Below are positions 27,301-34,445 of a DNA stretch of 64,000 nt, one piece after another. The stretch lies in assembly GCF_040183065.1 (NCBI RefSeq), contig NC_091119.1, forward strand, positions 206,154,298-206,218,297, in the 5' to 3' direction. Each line of letters starts with the position of its first letter. Position 1 is the stretch's first letter. Made by a program: the position numbers and the translations under genes. This DNA comes from Periplaneta americana. Taxonomy: Eukaryota; Arthropoda; Insecta; Blattodea; Blattidae. The notes under the pieces are model-generated. The model was not told the origin of the DNA and did not search any database. It saw nothing but the letters and a program-made list of their open reading frames with translations.

Positions 27301-27933
27301 CTTCTGCAATAACATAACTCAGCCACCGGCGTGGCTCAGTCGCTTAAGGCACTTGTCTGCCGGTCTGAAGTTGCGCTCGTGCGCGGGTTCAATCCCCGCT
27401 TGGGCTGATTACCTGGTTGGGTTTTTTTTCCAAGGTTTTCCCCAACCGTAAGGTGAATCCCAGGTAATCTATGGCGAATCCTCGGCCACATCTCGCCAAA
27501 TACCATCTCGCTATCACCAATCTCATCGACGCTAAATAACCTCGTAAATGATACAGCGTTGTTAAATAACTAAAAGAAATAAATAACGTAATTCTCGCTT
27601 GCTGATTTGCAGTCATGTTCAAATTACTGATAACAGGTGCTCACTTGTCAAATGACGTCACAGGAGTGTACGGTGAACTTTGGCGAAACATGAGTTACAA
27701 GAATTTGTCGCTGAATCCCTTACTCTATCAAATTGTTGTTTGTAGCTTTGTAACTTTTATGAAGCAGGTTCCAGGACGACTGTCACAGTATCTTCATTTT
27801 GGTGTTCAAAACAAGATGAAAAATAACTTTTTGTCTGTTCTATTTTTCAGATGAGGAATGTCTGAATTTGAGGAAAGAAATTCTACGGCAATTCAAAGAA
27901 CACGAACAGCAAAAGAATCGCCACTACCAGTAG
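10741..27933 (+). CDS. Secreted cysteine-rich protein, Plus-C odorant-binding-like (unit 1), nine exons
   Basis: Exons read as 10741-10795, 13572-13702, 14175-14256, 14959-15005, 17405-17440, 19442-19577, 23321-23403, 26329-26356 and 27851-27933 (stop TAG). They total 681 nt (226 aa), each bounded by AG and GT with matching phases. The first 18 residues ([18 protein letters not shown]) form a signal peptide, so the product should be secreted. The mature part has 13 Cys: a CC pair ([10 protein letters not shown]), CAEEC (the C-X3-C of odorant-binding proteins) and C-P-X9-C near the end ([13 protein letters not shown]). As I recall it, the Plus-C subfamily has this C6-P-X9-11-C arrangement. The C5-X8-C6 spacing of classic family members is absent, so the family call is tentative. 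The tail is charged and basic. Known family role: carrying small hydrophobic ligands in extracellular fluid; no ligand can be inferred. The exon 2 donor (ATG|GTACAT) is the weakest junction. AATAAA lies at 28051 and 28068. Gene structure is firm; family is likely. Confidence 0.8.
11117..11172. repeat. (ATT)n microsatellite, left part
   Basis: About 18 ATT units lead directly into the LINE copy that follows; the run resumes at 11881 on its other side. Confidence 0.9.
11173..11881 (-). mobile_element. (TTAC)-tailed LINE copy 2, inserted in an (ATT)n run
   Basis: The same C-terminal text as the copy at 6419 is read in two broken minus frames (11358-11552 and 11654-11881): [36 protein letters not shown]. 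There is at least one frameshift, and the 5' end is cut just upstream of [12 protein letters not shown] repeats on both sides make the target a microsatellite. Confidence 0.8.
11882..11911. repeat. (ATT)n microsatellite, right part
   Basis: Ten ATT units continue the run broken by the LINE insertion. Confidence 0.85.
12205..12275 (+). mobile_element. LINE 3' terminus with A-rich tail
   Basis: TCTGGCTGGGAGGAAGAGAA…CTCTGCCAGATTAAATAAAT forms the small hairpin plus TAAA tail typical of CR1/Jockey-like LINE 3' ends. It leads into an (ATT)n run at 12275-12336. Confidence 0.45.
12275..12336. repeat. (TTA)n microsatellite
   Basis: Nearly pure TTA units with one interruption near 12304. Confidence 0.9.
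12457..12933. mobile_element. Penelope-like element 3' region arranged as a palindrome
   Basis: The left arm (12457-12730, minus orientation) and right arm (12735-12933, plus orientation) carry the same terminal sequence seen once at 38270-38430 and 57862-58140. They include the GAAGATGACCGAAAATAGGT core and the TTCGGAATATGTATGAT end. The left arm keeps text of the GIY-YIG domain tail ([10 protein letters not shown]). This is a short, broken fossil, probably a snap-back insertion. Confidence 0.65.
13005..13280 (-). mobile_element. LINE reverse transcriptase fragment
   Basis: Read on the minus strand, [20 protein letters not shown] followed by [20 protein letters not shown] matches the usual 'GLRQGCPLSPTLFNIYLEDL' block of LINE reverse transcriptases. 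It is only about 90 codons, with no ends identified. Confidence 0.5.
14285..14905. mobile_element. Non-autonomous repeat, copy 1 (ends TTATGC…CGA)
   Basis: The segment from ACATTATGCAACGAGCCTAT to GTCGAGCATAAAT recurs at 30143-30682 with high similarity. The ends are weakly inverted (TTATGC-ACGA). It lies within intron 3 here but upstream of first exons in unit 2, so it is a mobile repeat and not part of the locus duplication. No coding sequence. Confidence 0.55.
15006..16045. other. Intron 4 (5' part) of unit 1, no feature recognised
   Basis: AT-rich intron with no coding family recognised. A short phrase (CTACATGAAGAATCAATAGCATATGT at 15579, CAAGAAGAATTCAATAACATATGT at 15808) recurs, suggesting old repeat DNA. 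Confidence 0.3.
16046..16745 (+). mobile_element. hAT transposase remnant (C-terminal part)
   Basis: [20 protein letters not shown] and [20 protein letters not shown] (frame 16049-16351) continue in a second frame (16288-16536: [20 protein letters not shown]) and in a third near 16600-16690, where [11 protein letters not shown] and LSDHRRRFT form the hAT dimerisation tail. At least two frame changes show it is dead. Inverted ends were not identified. It lies within intron 4 of unit 1. Confidence 0.7.
17207..17250 (+). ncRNA. Hammerhead-like motif (candidate)
   Basis: CTGATGA, one extra T, a GGCAA/TTGCC hairpin, then GAAAACG. This is the order of a hammerhead core (CUGANGA, stem II, GAAA) with one inserted base. 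The remaining two stems are not established, so this is a candidate only. Confidence 0.3.
17521..18785 (-). mobile_element. (TTAC)-tailed LINE copy 3 with reverse transcriptase domain
   Basis: Minus frames 17540-18154 ([19 protein letters not shown]…MNLRVP) and 18266-18700 ([52 protein letters not shown]) cover the catalytic YADD core and the C-terminus. The more 5' piece, [20 protein letters not shown], is in a third frame. Frameshifts separate them, so it is dead but fairly recent. The tail (ACTTACTTACTTAC) is at the low-coordinate end. Confidence 0.85.
18905..19240 (-). mobile_element. LINE fragment (region just before the reverse transcriptase)
   Basis: The minus frame 18913-19143 reads [20 protein letters not shown] followed by [19 protein letters not shown]. 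This resembles the 'K.TW.II…FN.YF.N' block between endonuclease and reverse transcriptase in Jockey-like LINEs. Ends are not defined. Confidence 0.5.
19725..21125 (-). mobile_element. pogo/Tigger-like DNA transposon remnant
   Basis: Minus-strand text [30 protein letters not shown], then [20 protein letters not shown] and [10 protein letters not shown] follows the order of a pogo-type DDE transposase. It is spread over several frames with stops. The ends hold partly inverted ATATCGCACCACT (about 19749) and AGTGGTGCGATTTAT (about 21092). Extra copies of the ATCGCACC word lie near 19970 and 20721. Old and inactive. Confidence 0.6.
21217..21537. repeat. 43-bp minisatellite (GGCATAGTTGCGCCCCGAAG unit)
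   Basis: About seven near-identical 43-bp units: GGCATAGTTGCGCCCCGAAG, then AAATCAGGTAGCACAATGGA and a short joint. The same word appears inverted at 21904-22035, which suggests both belong to one element. Confidence 0.9.
21217..22043. mobile_element. Candidate non-autonomous element with iterated ends
   Basis: The left end is the 43-bp array. The right end carries two inverted close copies (GGGGCGCAACTATGCC at 21906 and 21954) and one diverged copy (GGGTGCAATCATGCCCT near 22014). The interior is non-coding. Opposed iterons at both ends look like transposase-binding sites, but no target duplication was resolved. Confidence 0.4.
22325..23020 (-). mobile_element. LINE 3' fragment (reverse transcriptase C-terminus)
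   Basis: The minus frame 22500-22817 reads [20 protein letters not shown]…[20 protein letters not shown]…LLNKFY, a typical C-terminal end of Jockey/Daphne-like LINE proteins. A TTTA-rich tail sits at the low-coordinate end. Confidence 0.55.
23404..24039. other. Intron 7 of unit 1, GC-richer patch without a gene
   Basis: The patch 23525-23680 is richer in G and C than its surroundings but shows no open frame of note. It may be an old hAT-type non-autonomous repeat; no ends were found. Confidence 0.25.
24040..24211 (-). mobile_element. Degenerate tRNA-derived SINE fragment
   Basis: GGCGAAATGAGTCCGAGGTC…GTGCTAACCATTACTCCAAA follows the body of the SINEs at 27009 and 54405, but the B box is worn (CTAGAATTTGACGATAG). 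Confidence 0.55.
24269..25366 (-). mobile_element. Solo LTR of an LTR retrotransposon, carrying a later insertion
   Basis: The segment begins TGTGAATT and ends CAGCCACA with ATAT on both sides (24265-24268; 25367-25370). Read on the minus strand, a GC-rich U3-like part precedes TATAAAAAG-like sequence around 25130, a leader, and a late AATAAA. Without the insertion at 24301-24616 it is about 770 bp. No internal coding region is present, so it is a solo LTR. It is broken and old enough to hold another insertion. Family not determined. Confidence 0.5.
24301..24616. mobile_element. Palindromic (snap-back) retro-insertion with 11-bp target duplication
   Basis: Arms 24302-24431 and 24453-24582 are almost perfect reverse complements around a 21-nt loop that contains GAGGCAACT twice. 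CAATGTTACTT flanks it at 24290-24300 and 24617-24627. Each arm carries CTGAAGAT, a GTCTGC/GCAGAC hairpin, then GAAACG. The source element is not identified. Confidence 0.7.
25445..25490 (-). ncRNA. Hammerhead-like motif (candidate)
   Basis: Minus strand: CTGAAGA, T, an imperfect hairpin (AGGGAAGCATTCACC), GAAACATG. The order is the same as in the motifs near 12850, 17213 and 24500. The hairpin is the weakest of the set. Confidence 0.2.
25500..26328. other. Intron 7 of unit 1, AT-rich, nothing recognised
   Basis: Low-complexity AT-rich intron sequence up to the pyrimidine tract that precedes exon 8. Confidence 0.4.
27009..27246 (-). mobile_element. tRNA-derived SINE, family A
   Basis: On the minus strand: GTCCACACCTGTGGAGTAAC, CGCGTCTGGCCGCGAAAC, B box GGTTCGAATCC (27183-27193 reversed), body, and 3' text GTTGATAAAGCGTCGTGAAA. 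Related copies lie at 54405-54668, 56934-57165 and 24040-24211. Confidence 0.8.
27311..27580 (+). mobile_element. tRNA-derived SINE, family B
   Basis: A box TGGCTCAGTCG (27332-27342) and B box GGTTCAATCCC (27386-27396) are spaced as in a tRNA gene. They are followed by a body (TTACCTGGTTGGG…) and the 3' text GACGCTAAATAACC shared with family A. The head resembles a tRNA but lacks a plausible tRNA 3' end, so this is a SINE. Confidence 0.85.
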
Positions 27934-28050
27934 CGAGTGAAAGAGCATTTCTTTACTTACAGCCGAATTATATGTCAATTTTATTCCGAACTCACTTTCT
28001 GTCATTGATGACCATGTAAACTTAAACACGTTAACTGTAATATGTAAGGC

Positions 28051-28073
28051 AATAAATTTGAATCATGAATAAA
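28051..28073 (+). terminator. Poly(A) signals of unit 1 gene
   Basis: Two AATAAA hexamers (28051-28056 and 28068-28073) lie 118 and 135 nt after the stop codon, a normal distance for the 3' end of an insect mRNA. Confidence 0.5.
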
Positions 28074-28386
28074 ACATGAAGCGTTATTCTAAGAAATGTT
28101 GCATTTCAAAATGATACAATTAGGAAAATTATTAAGGAAAATGAAACACAGATGTATGAATTATAAAATAGGGTTTTATTTACATGATAGTCGTTATCAA
28201 ACATCTAATCTCGGTTGCAAAACGAAAGTATTGCAGCCATTTTCAGGATATTGTTTCTTCCTAATTTTATTCTCCACGGAAATTTCTTTCCTCAGACACA
28301 ATGTGCGTTAGTCTTGCTATATGACACTTTCTCAATAAAAGATATACAATGTTCATAAAATGTTACCAATAAACTGTGTTAAGATA

Positions 28387-28611
28387 TGAGCCGTTCAGAG
28401 CAATAGTGGTGCAAGTCAAAATTGAGTAATGAGGTTTGAAGTAAAGATTCTATAAAATACAGAGCACAGTAGCAGTCGTGCTATCCACTAACTACTAATA
28501 GTTTAAATGAATTGAATATTAATTGCTACTTTGCGCTGTATTTTACAGAATGTTTACTTTAACCCTCATTACCCATTTTTGACTTACACCACTTCTGCTC
28601 TGAACGGATCA
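28387..28611. mobile_element. MITE with about 80-bp inverted ends and TA target sites
   Basis: TGAGCCGTTCAGAGCA at the left faces TGCTCTGAACGGATCA at the right, and complementarity continues for about 80 bp inward (TTACTTTAA…CTCATTAC). TA lies on both sides. Fits a Tc1/mariner-type non-autonomous element. Confidence 0.7.
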
Positions 28612-29340
28612 TATATAGGCCTATCTCGTGATTCGTCTTGTTTCTGGAAGCCCCAAACTAATGGTGGACATTTCTGTATTTCATATCAAACTCTTGTAAG
28701 TAACTGAAGCTTTCCCTCTGTAATTGATTAATGCTGCTATTTTGAGGATTCCTGATAACGAAGTATTTGGTTACTTGTCGGGATTCAGCGGGAGGTTAGT
28801 GTCTATCTATAATAGAAATTTAGCGGATCAGAATTAAATTTATCGAAAGATATCCTAAATAAAAACACACCTGCTGTTGTCCTCAATTTTTCCTCCCGGA
28901 ATCACAAGCTTTCCCATTTGAAGATTTGTCTATTTACGACGAAGAGACACTGGATCTTTATCAGTGACCAGGCCTACAGTAGATTGACGACCGAAGCAAT
29001 GACTCGGCGACGGCAGCATCAGTTTCTCGCTGAGTATACGGTCTCCCGATTCGCAGTGAATTGAAAAATTTTGGTAGGACTGATATTTAATGAGATAAAT
29101 GAGTTTTAAAATTAAAATAACTGCCATCTAAGGCCGTGTAATGAATTAAGAAACAAATGACTTCGTCTAAAAGGGGCCTTGAACAGCAACAATCGAGAGC
29201 TATGAAAGATAGCCTACAGAGAATATTTCTGTGTTTGTATGAAGTAATATCGGAAGCTAAATTAACCGATTTGTATAATTAATTATTATCTCACCATTGG
29301 CAAGTGTAGTTTCTCCAGATGGACATAATGCTATAATGTT
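28612..29340. other. Intergenic, no gene recognised
   Basis: No splice-compatible coding exon or clear repeat boundary was seen. An (AATAT)n-like run lies at 29357-29405 just after it. Confidence 0.35.
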
Positions 29341-29354
29341 ATTACAGTAACCTC

Positions 29355-29814
29355 TGATATAATATAATATAATATAATATAATATGTAATATTATATAAT
29401 ATAATTTAAGTTATTTCAAGGGTTCACAATCATATTGGGCCAAGCGCCATTTACTGAATACGTAGAAAACAAGGGTTAAAATTAAGTTATCATCATAATT
29501 CAATGGAAACCTATAAAAAGTAAAATAAAATATACACATTATATCTAAATGATGTCAATGTTCATTAAACTATGGTTGCATGTGATAAAAATTAAGAAAC
29601 AGGTTAAAGGAATTGTCATTGCACGAAATGAGTGTCTCTGGACCAAAATGATGGCATTTTAATTATTTGGATGCAATTTTAATTAAGTAACATATTAAAC
29701 GATTTTTCCTTCTATAAAACAGCAATGTTCCCTGGATCAAACGTCCTATTTTAATTATGTATTTACTTTATATTTATTTCTAACGGGTGCAGCGGAGCGC
29801 ACGGGTACGGCTAG
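29355..29814 (+). mobile_element. Helitron-like 3' end
   Basis: GGGTGCAGCGGAGCGCACGG, then GTACGGCTAG followed by T at 29815, is the usual arthropod Helitron 3' terminus: a GTGC/GCAC hairpin, then CTAG. The 5' end is not certain; the given start is a guess at the beginning of the AATAT run. Confidence 0.5.
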
Positions 29815-29889
29815 TAGAAAATAAAGTCATTGACTGAAAATAAATCTTTGTATTGTTTACATTTCGAGGTAAAGTATTAGCTTTTCGCG

Positions 29890-30140
29890 TTATATTATTA
29901 AATATTTAATGTTAAGTTGTATATTATAATTTGAAGAGCATAATCCCAAAACACGTTGAGTCCAGTTTTATGAAAGGACTGAACTGATTTTTATCCATCG
30001 GTCTACGGACAAGAGAGTTTTCAAGTGACATGCACAATAACACAAACTTTTAGAAAAGGATTGGCGTTGTTTTAAGAAAACAAGCTTAAAATGTAATGCT
30101 AGAGTTCTCAAACATAATCATGTAAAACTGTATTATAATA
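29890..30140. repeat. Duplicated upstream block of unit 2
   Basis: This aligns with 7150-7440 and is followed, after an inserted repeat at 30143-30682, by sequence that matches 7440 onward (ATGGACTGAGTGAGTTTTGG). Confidence 0.6.
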
Positions 30141-30142
30141 GT

Positions 30143-30682
30143 ACATTATGCAACGAGCCTATAATGATAGTAATTAAGACGCGAGTATGTTTTTTATGAA
30201 AGGAGCGCAAGCGAGTTTCATAATTTTCATACGAGCGTCTTAATTACCATTATAGGCAAGTTTCATACGAAGCAGAAGTGATCTTGTGCAAGCTCGTAAA
30301 TTGTAAGATGTGCGCAGACGCGAAAGTATTGATTTTTTCCAAGGAACAATAATGTCATTGACCTTGTTATAATTTAGAGAATAACATGAATTAATTTTGA
30401 TACAACCTGGAAATTGACTTAGAATTGAAAAACGAGATGACAAATTGAATTTATTTGAATATTATTTACAATTAACGCTAATTATTATAGTAGCAGAACA
30501 TAACCTTCCGCGACAGTATTGGATTTCCAGCCTCCGTGACGTTTCCCTCGTTGTCTTTCGATTGCATATCCGAGAATAATCGAAAACCTGAACTTTAATG
30601 AATAGGTGTACTTTAATGACATGCATTAAAGGATTGCTACCAGGTGTATAATTACTACATTTCGGCTTCGTCGAGCATAAAT
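30143..30682. mobile_element. Non-autonomous repeat, copy 2 (ends TTATGC…CGA)
   Basis: A close relative of 14285-14905. It splits the duplicated upstream block: sequence before it matches 7150-7430 and sequence after it matches 7440 on. It therefore inserted into unit 2 after the locus duplicated, or was lost from unit 1. Confidence 0.6.
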
Positions 30683-30999
30683 AATTAAAATTGCCAAATG
30701 GACTGAGTGAGTTTTGGGATTGCACTCTTGAATCACTACATCAATTTTCGTTCTCTACAGGCTAGAATGTCGTTTCTTGTATATCTGGGGTAAAAGAAAA
30801 TCCAAATTCCAGTCACATTAATTTCTTACTCACGTTTGAATTATATCCGACATGTATTAGCTAATAATTTCGAATCAATTCATCAAATATTTTAAATTAG
30901 TGCATATTTGTGATTTTTACTCAGGTAGTTATGTAACATGCCTCAACATTGACGGTGTTCGGGAGGCGGGACGGAGTAATGTGTCAATAAATTGAATAC

Positions 31000-31145
31000 A
31001 TTTACATTACATTAAATTCAAATTAAACAGCAAATTAGAAATAAATTATCTCCCAACATAAGTATTACACACAATTGATATAACGAAGATATTTTGCAAG
31101 TCGTACCCTATATATGTGGCTCGTGGGGCCCTACTGAGCATCACG
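31000..31145 (+). promoter_or_regulatory. TATA promoter of unit 2 upstream first exon
   Basis: TATATAT begins at 31109, 28 nt before a TGAGCA initiator-like site (A at 31137) and 37 nt before the ATG. The preceding GTGTCAATAAATTGAATACA block is shared with the regions before 7866 and 34446. Confidence 0.5.
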
Positions 31146-31188
31146 ATGAAGGCCCTTCTTGTGTCCCTCGCAGTGCTCGGGTTCTCAG
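31146..31188 (+). CDS. Upstream signal-peptide first exon, unit 2 (alternative or orphan exon 1)
   Basis: The exon encodes MKALLVSLAVLGFS, then a phase-1 GTGAGT donor, so it can splice in frame to the exon at 38956. It is three to four codons shorter than its three sister exons, leaving a short but still hydrophobic leader. A TATATAT box starts at 31109 with a possible start base near 31137, so the promoter looks intact, unlike the matching exon at 7866. Flanking DNA from 29890 to 31210 aligns by eye with 7150 to 7940. Confidence 0.6.
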
Positions 31189-31391
31189 GTGAGTACCAAA
31201 TGTGAAGGGAACGTCATCAGCTCTGTGATCGTTGTGCAATGTGAGCGGATACAGTTCTATCGTTGTAAACAAACGGTTCTGATGGAGATATTTTGATGTG
31301 TAATATGGCTTTTTTCACACTCGGTATAGGAAGTCAAATTCACCTGACAGTGTTTTAAGAAATTAAACGACCTTAGAAACTTCTACTATAA

Positions 31392-33061
31392 GGCCCGATT
31401 GTATAAACCATTTAATCTTAGATCAGAGGTTAAATTGATCCTTGTTTCAGCTGAACTTGGAATTTTGTGTTGTGTAAAGTCTAATCTGAGATTAATTTGT
31501 CTCAAACCAAAGTCAACTTTGACTGAAGAAATTTCTCCGATTAAGTTACATGATCCAAGTTCAATTATTTATTTTCTGTTTGAAATATACGAGTGACAGA
31601 TTGTGCAAATAAAATATTCATTATTATTAATATTAATAGATATGTTAGGTACATTCATATATATATTTATTTCAATTTCTTGCCTTAAATCACAAACATT
31701 CTTATATTTTATAAGACTATCGTGTTCAGAAGTATCAAATAACATAACCTATAATTATACGAGGCTTGTTCTTAAAGTAAGTTCCAAAAGGGTGTAGACA
31801 GTAAACGGGAAAATATTTACAAACCATTTTTGTAGCATTGTATTCCCCACACTTCAATTACTTCTCACCATGATCTCCACCATTATTGAGGCATTTATCG
31901 AGTCGTGGCACACGTCTTTCTATCCCCTCATTGTAGAATTCACCCGCCTGCGAACCACTCCGCATCATTTTGGAAAATTCAAGGAAAGCGAAGAAATTGT
32001 GAACCTCCTGTCCTCATGAATTTTTTCATCGACAGCACGCACCAAATCGTCATTGATCAAAGATGGCCGGCCGGTACGCTGCTCATCATGCACAGAGATG
32101 TGGCCCTCGTTGAACTTTCTAATCCATCTCCTGACCATTCCATCACTAATGGCATCATCACCATACACCTCACAAAATTGACGATGAATGTCAGCTGGTT
32201 TGATGTTTCTCGCATTCAAAAAAACGGATAACAGAGCGCATCTCACAGTCGGCGGGGTGCTCGATCTCTTTAAACATTTCAACTGATCACAACTAACCAC
32301 ACACACGGACTGAAGCTCTGAAACTGCATGCACAGCTTGTCTGAGGACTGAAGAAGAAAACACGCATGCGCAAAATAACGATTGCAGCGATGTGACGGCT
32401 ATAATTGAAAATGGAACTTACTTTAAGAACATGCCTCATATTATGTTTATAACAACCATTAATTATTAATGGATATGATAGGTACATTCATAAATGTTCA
32501 ATTAACTGTATTACTAAACGAAAATTGTCGTTTTATAAAGCTTTATTATGTTTAGCAGTATCAAACACCATAACATAATAACAACTTGGAGAACAGTCAA
32601 CCATCTTCTTATTGTCCGCCATTATTTACATTGTACAAAAAAAAAAAACAGTGTCTCCAACAGAGTGTAATACGGAAAGTCGCCAAAAGTACTTGTAAAG
32701 TCGCTAGATTTCTCATTATCAACAAAGAAAGAATAAATTTTGTCACTATGGGGTGCTGAAAAGGTCACTAAATCCCTATTTAAGCAATATAAAATTTAAA
32801 AGAAATTGTTGTTGAAAAAGAGTTAAAGTCGCTAGATTGGCAACACTGAGCAAACCTGTGTAACATGGTCCGCGCATCACGTATTTCACCTGTTTATGCG
32901 ATGTTGCCAAATCCTTTTCACGTGAACTTAGATTGCATTTGAACCAAGATAATTTGATCGCAGTAAAGTTTTATACAATAGAAGAACTGTCTGAACTCGG
33001 TTCACTTTTCGATCTTCGATCAAATTTGATCTTTACTCAGGGAGTTTTATACAATTGGGCC
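31392..33061. mobile_element. Harbinger-like non-autonomous element (TAA target site), split by a mariner
   Basis: The left end GGCCCGATTGTATAAA mirrors the right end TTTTATACAATTGGGCC, and TAA flanks both sides (31389-31391; 33062-33064). A 3-bp TAA duplication fits PIF/Harbinger. Without the mariner the element is about 990 bp and non-coding. It lies between the two first exons of unit 2. Confidence 0.6.
31760..32438 (-). mobile_element. Internally deleted mariner element
   Basis: Inverted ends CGAGGCTTGTTCTTAAAG and CTTTAAGAACATGCCTCA are flanked by TA. The minus frame (31965-32363) keeps about 130 residues of the transposase N-terminus: FLNARNIKPADIHRQFCEVY, SDGMVRRWIRKFNEG and GRPSLINDDLVRAVDEKI. 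These are the helix-turn-helix half; the DDD catalytic half is deleted. At 679 bp it is about half normal mariner length and cannot move by itself. Confidence 0.85.
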
Positions 33062-33098
33062 TAAGTCAACTAATAGAGATGTCACTTTATAGTGTAGA

Positions 33099-33949
33099 AC
33101 AGGCGTGCACAAGGTTTGCGCTCTCCGAGCCGGCTCACAGCTCATGAGCAGATATGCAGATATTAGCTGCGCTCTGTATAAGGGTGGACTGGAAGAAGGG
33201 GTGATCTCGTACAAAATATACACAAAAGAAAGTATACTATTACGAGTGTTTATGAAATGAATTCCCGTTCAGTGTTTGCAAAACTATCTTGGACTATTAT
33301 TAATTAATAAAGAAATATTTATTTTACAGGAATAATAGAAATTATATAGCTACTTAAATGTACAATATCATTTTGTTATGTTTTTATTTATCAGTACACC
33401 AAAACGAGGTTTTATGCTGTTGGCAGCTGAAAGGAACAGTAGCCTACTGATCGTAATGAAACATCAGTTACAGATGTTCGATGTCTGCCTTTATTAAAGT
33501 TGATTATAGAAAACAGTTGCTCACAAATATAAATGTTGAGCCAAACATAGCAATCATTTTCACAGCCAGCCTGTGTAGTCGTGGATATTACCGCTAATGT
33601 TTAGTCTTGTAAAACTCAACCAGGCTAATACTATTATTCAAACGATCTTTAGCCCTTAGGTCACATTAAAGATCAATAAGTTCGAGCTATAAACCGTTAA
33701 ATGTTATGTTCCGTCTTTTAGATTCCTCCATACTGTACTGTAGCAGTAGGTAAGCAACGTGAAGCAGTTACTGAGAATAGGCCTACACACTGCACTCCAC
33801 TAGATAACTGAGTGGTCGTTTCCCCCTCCTCTACCTACAGCAAGTCTATGTCATTCTGACGTATCTTCCTCTCCGTTTCGGCGAGCGGTAAACACGGCTC
33901 TCCCGCTCCGAAGGAGCGCGCGCGCTCGTTGAGCGCTGTTTGTGCTGGT
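33099..33949. mobile_element. hAT-like non-autonomous element (probable)
   Basis: CAGGCGTGCACAAGGTTTGC with GCGCTC at the left faces GAGCGCTGTTTGTGCTG at the right. CAG…CTG ends fit hAT. The 8-bp target duplication is not clean (GTGTAGAA against GTATGATA). Confidence 0.4.
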
Positions 33950-34059
33950 ATGATATAAAGCCTATTTTAGGTACCTAAAGTAAGATTTTAGAATTTCAAA
34001 ATCCGAAGTATACCCGTTACACGTTATGCTGAGTTTTCTATTATAATTAGTACATCAAT

Positions 34060-34445
34060 AATATGTAATAATGTCGTTTCTTATATTTCCTGGGTAAAAA
34101 AAAAATCCCAATTTCAGTCACATTAATTTCTTACTCGTGTTTGAATTGTATCAAACTTATATTAGGGTACAATATTGTACTTACTGAACTCATTTGACAT
34201 TACTACAAAGCTGTATTTTTTGCCCAGTTACGTAATACGCTTCCACAATAACGCTGTTCGTAAGGTGGAACAGATTAATGTGTCAACAGACTGAGTACAT
34301 TTACATTACATTAAATTCAATTTAGACAGCAAATCTGGAAATTAAGTTTTGCGCAATATACATATTTACACACAATAAAACCAAGATAAATTGTAAGCCT
34401 CACTCGTATAAAAGCTGCCCAGTCTAGTCCTGCTCAGCATTCACG
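34060..34445 (+). promoter_or_regulatory. TATA promoter of unit 2 main first exon
   Basis: TATAAAA at 34407-34413 and a TCAGCA initiator with its A at 34436 have the same 29-nt spacing and the same 10-nt leader as the promoter before 10741. Conserved upstream blocks include GTGTCAACAGACTGAGTACA and the following CATTTACATTACATT. Confidence 0.65.

Noticed and set aside
27332-27400. tRNA gene
   Set aside because: A and B boxes are present, but the sequence continues into a SINE body shared with other copies and lacks a tRNA acceptor 3' end.
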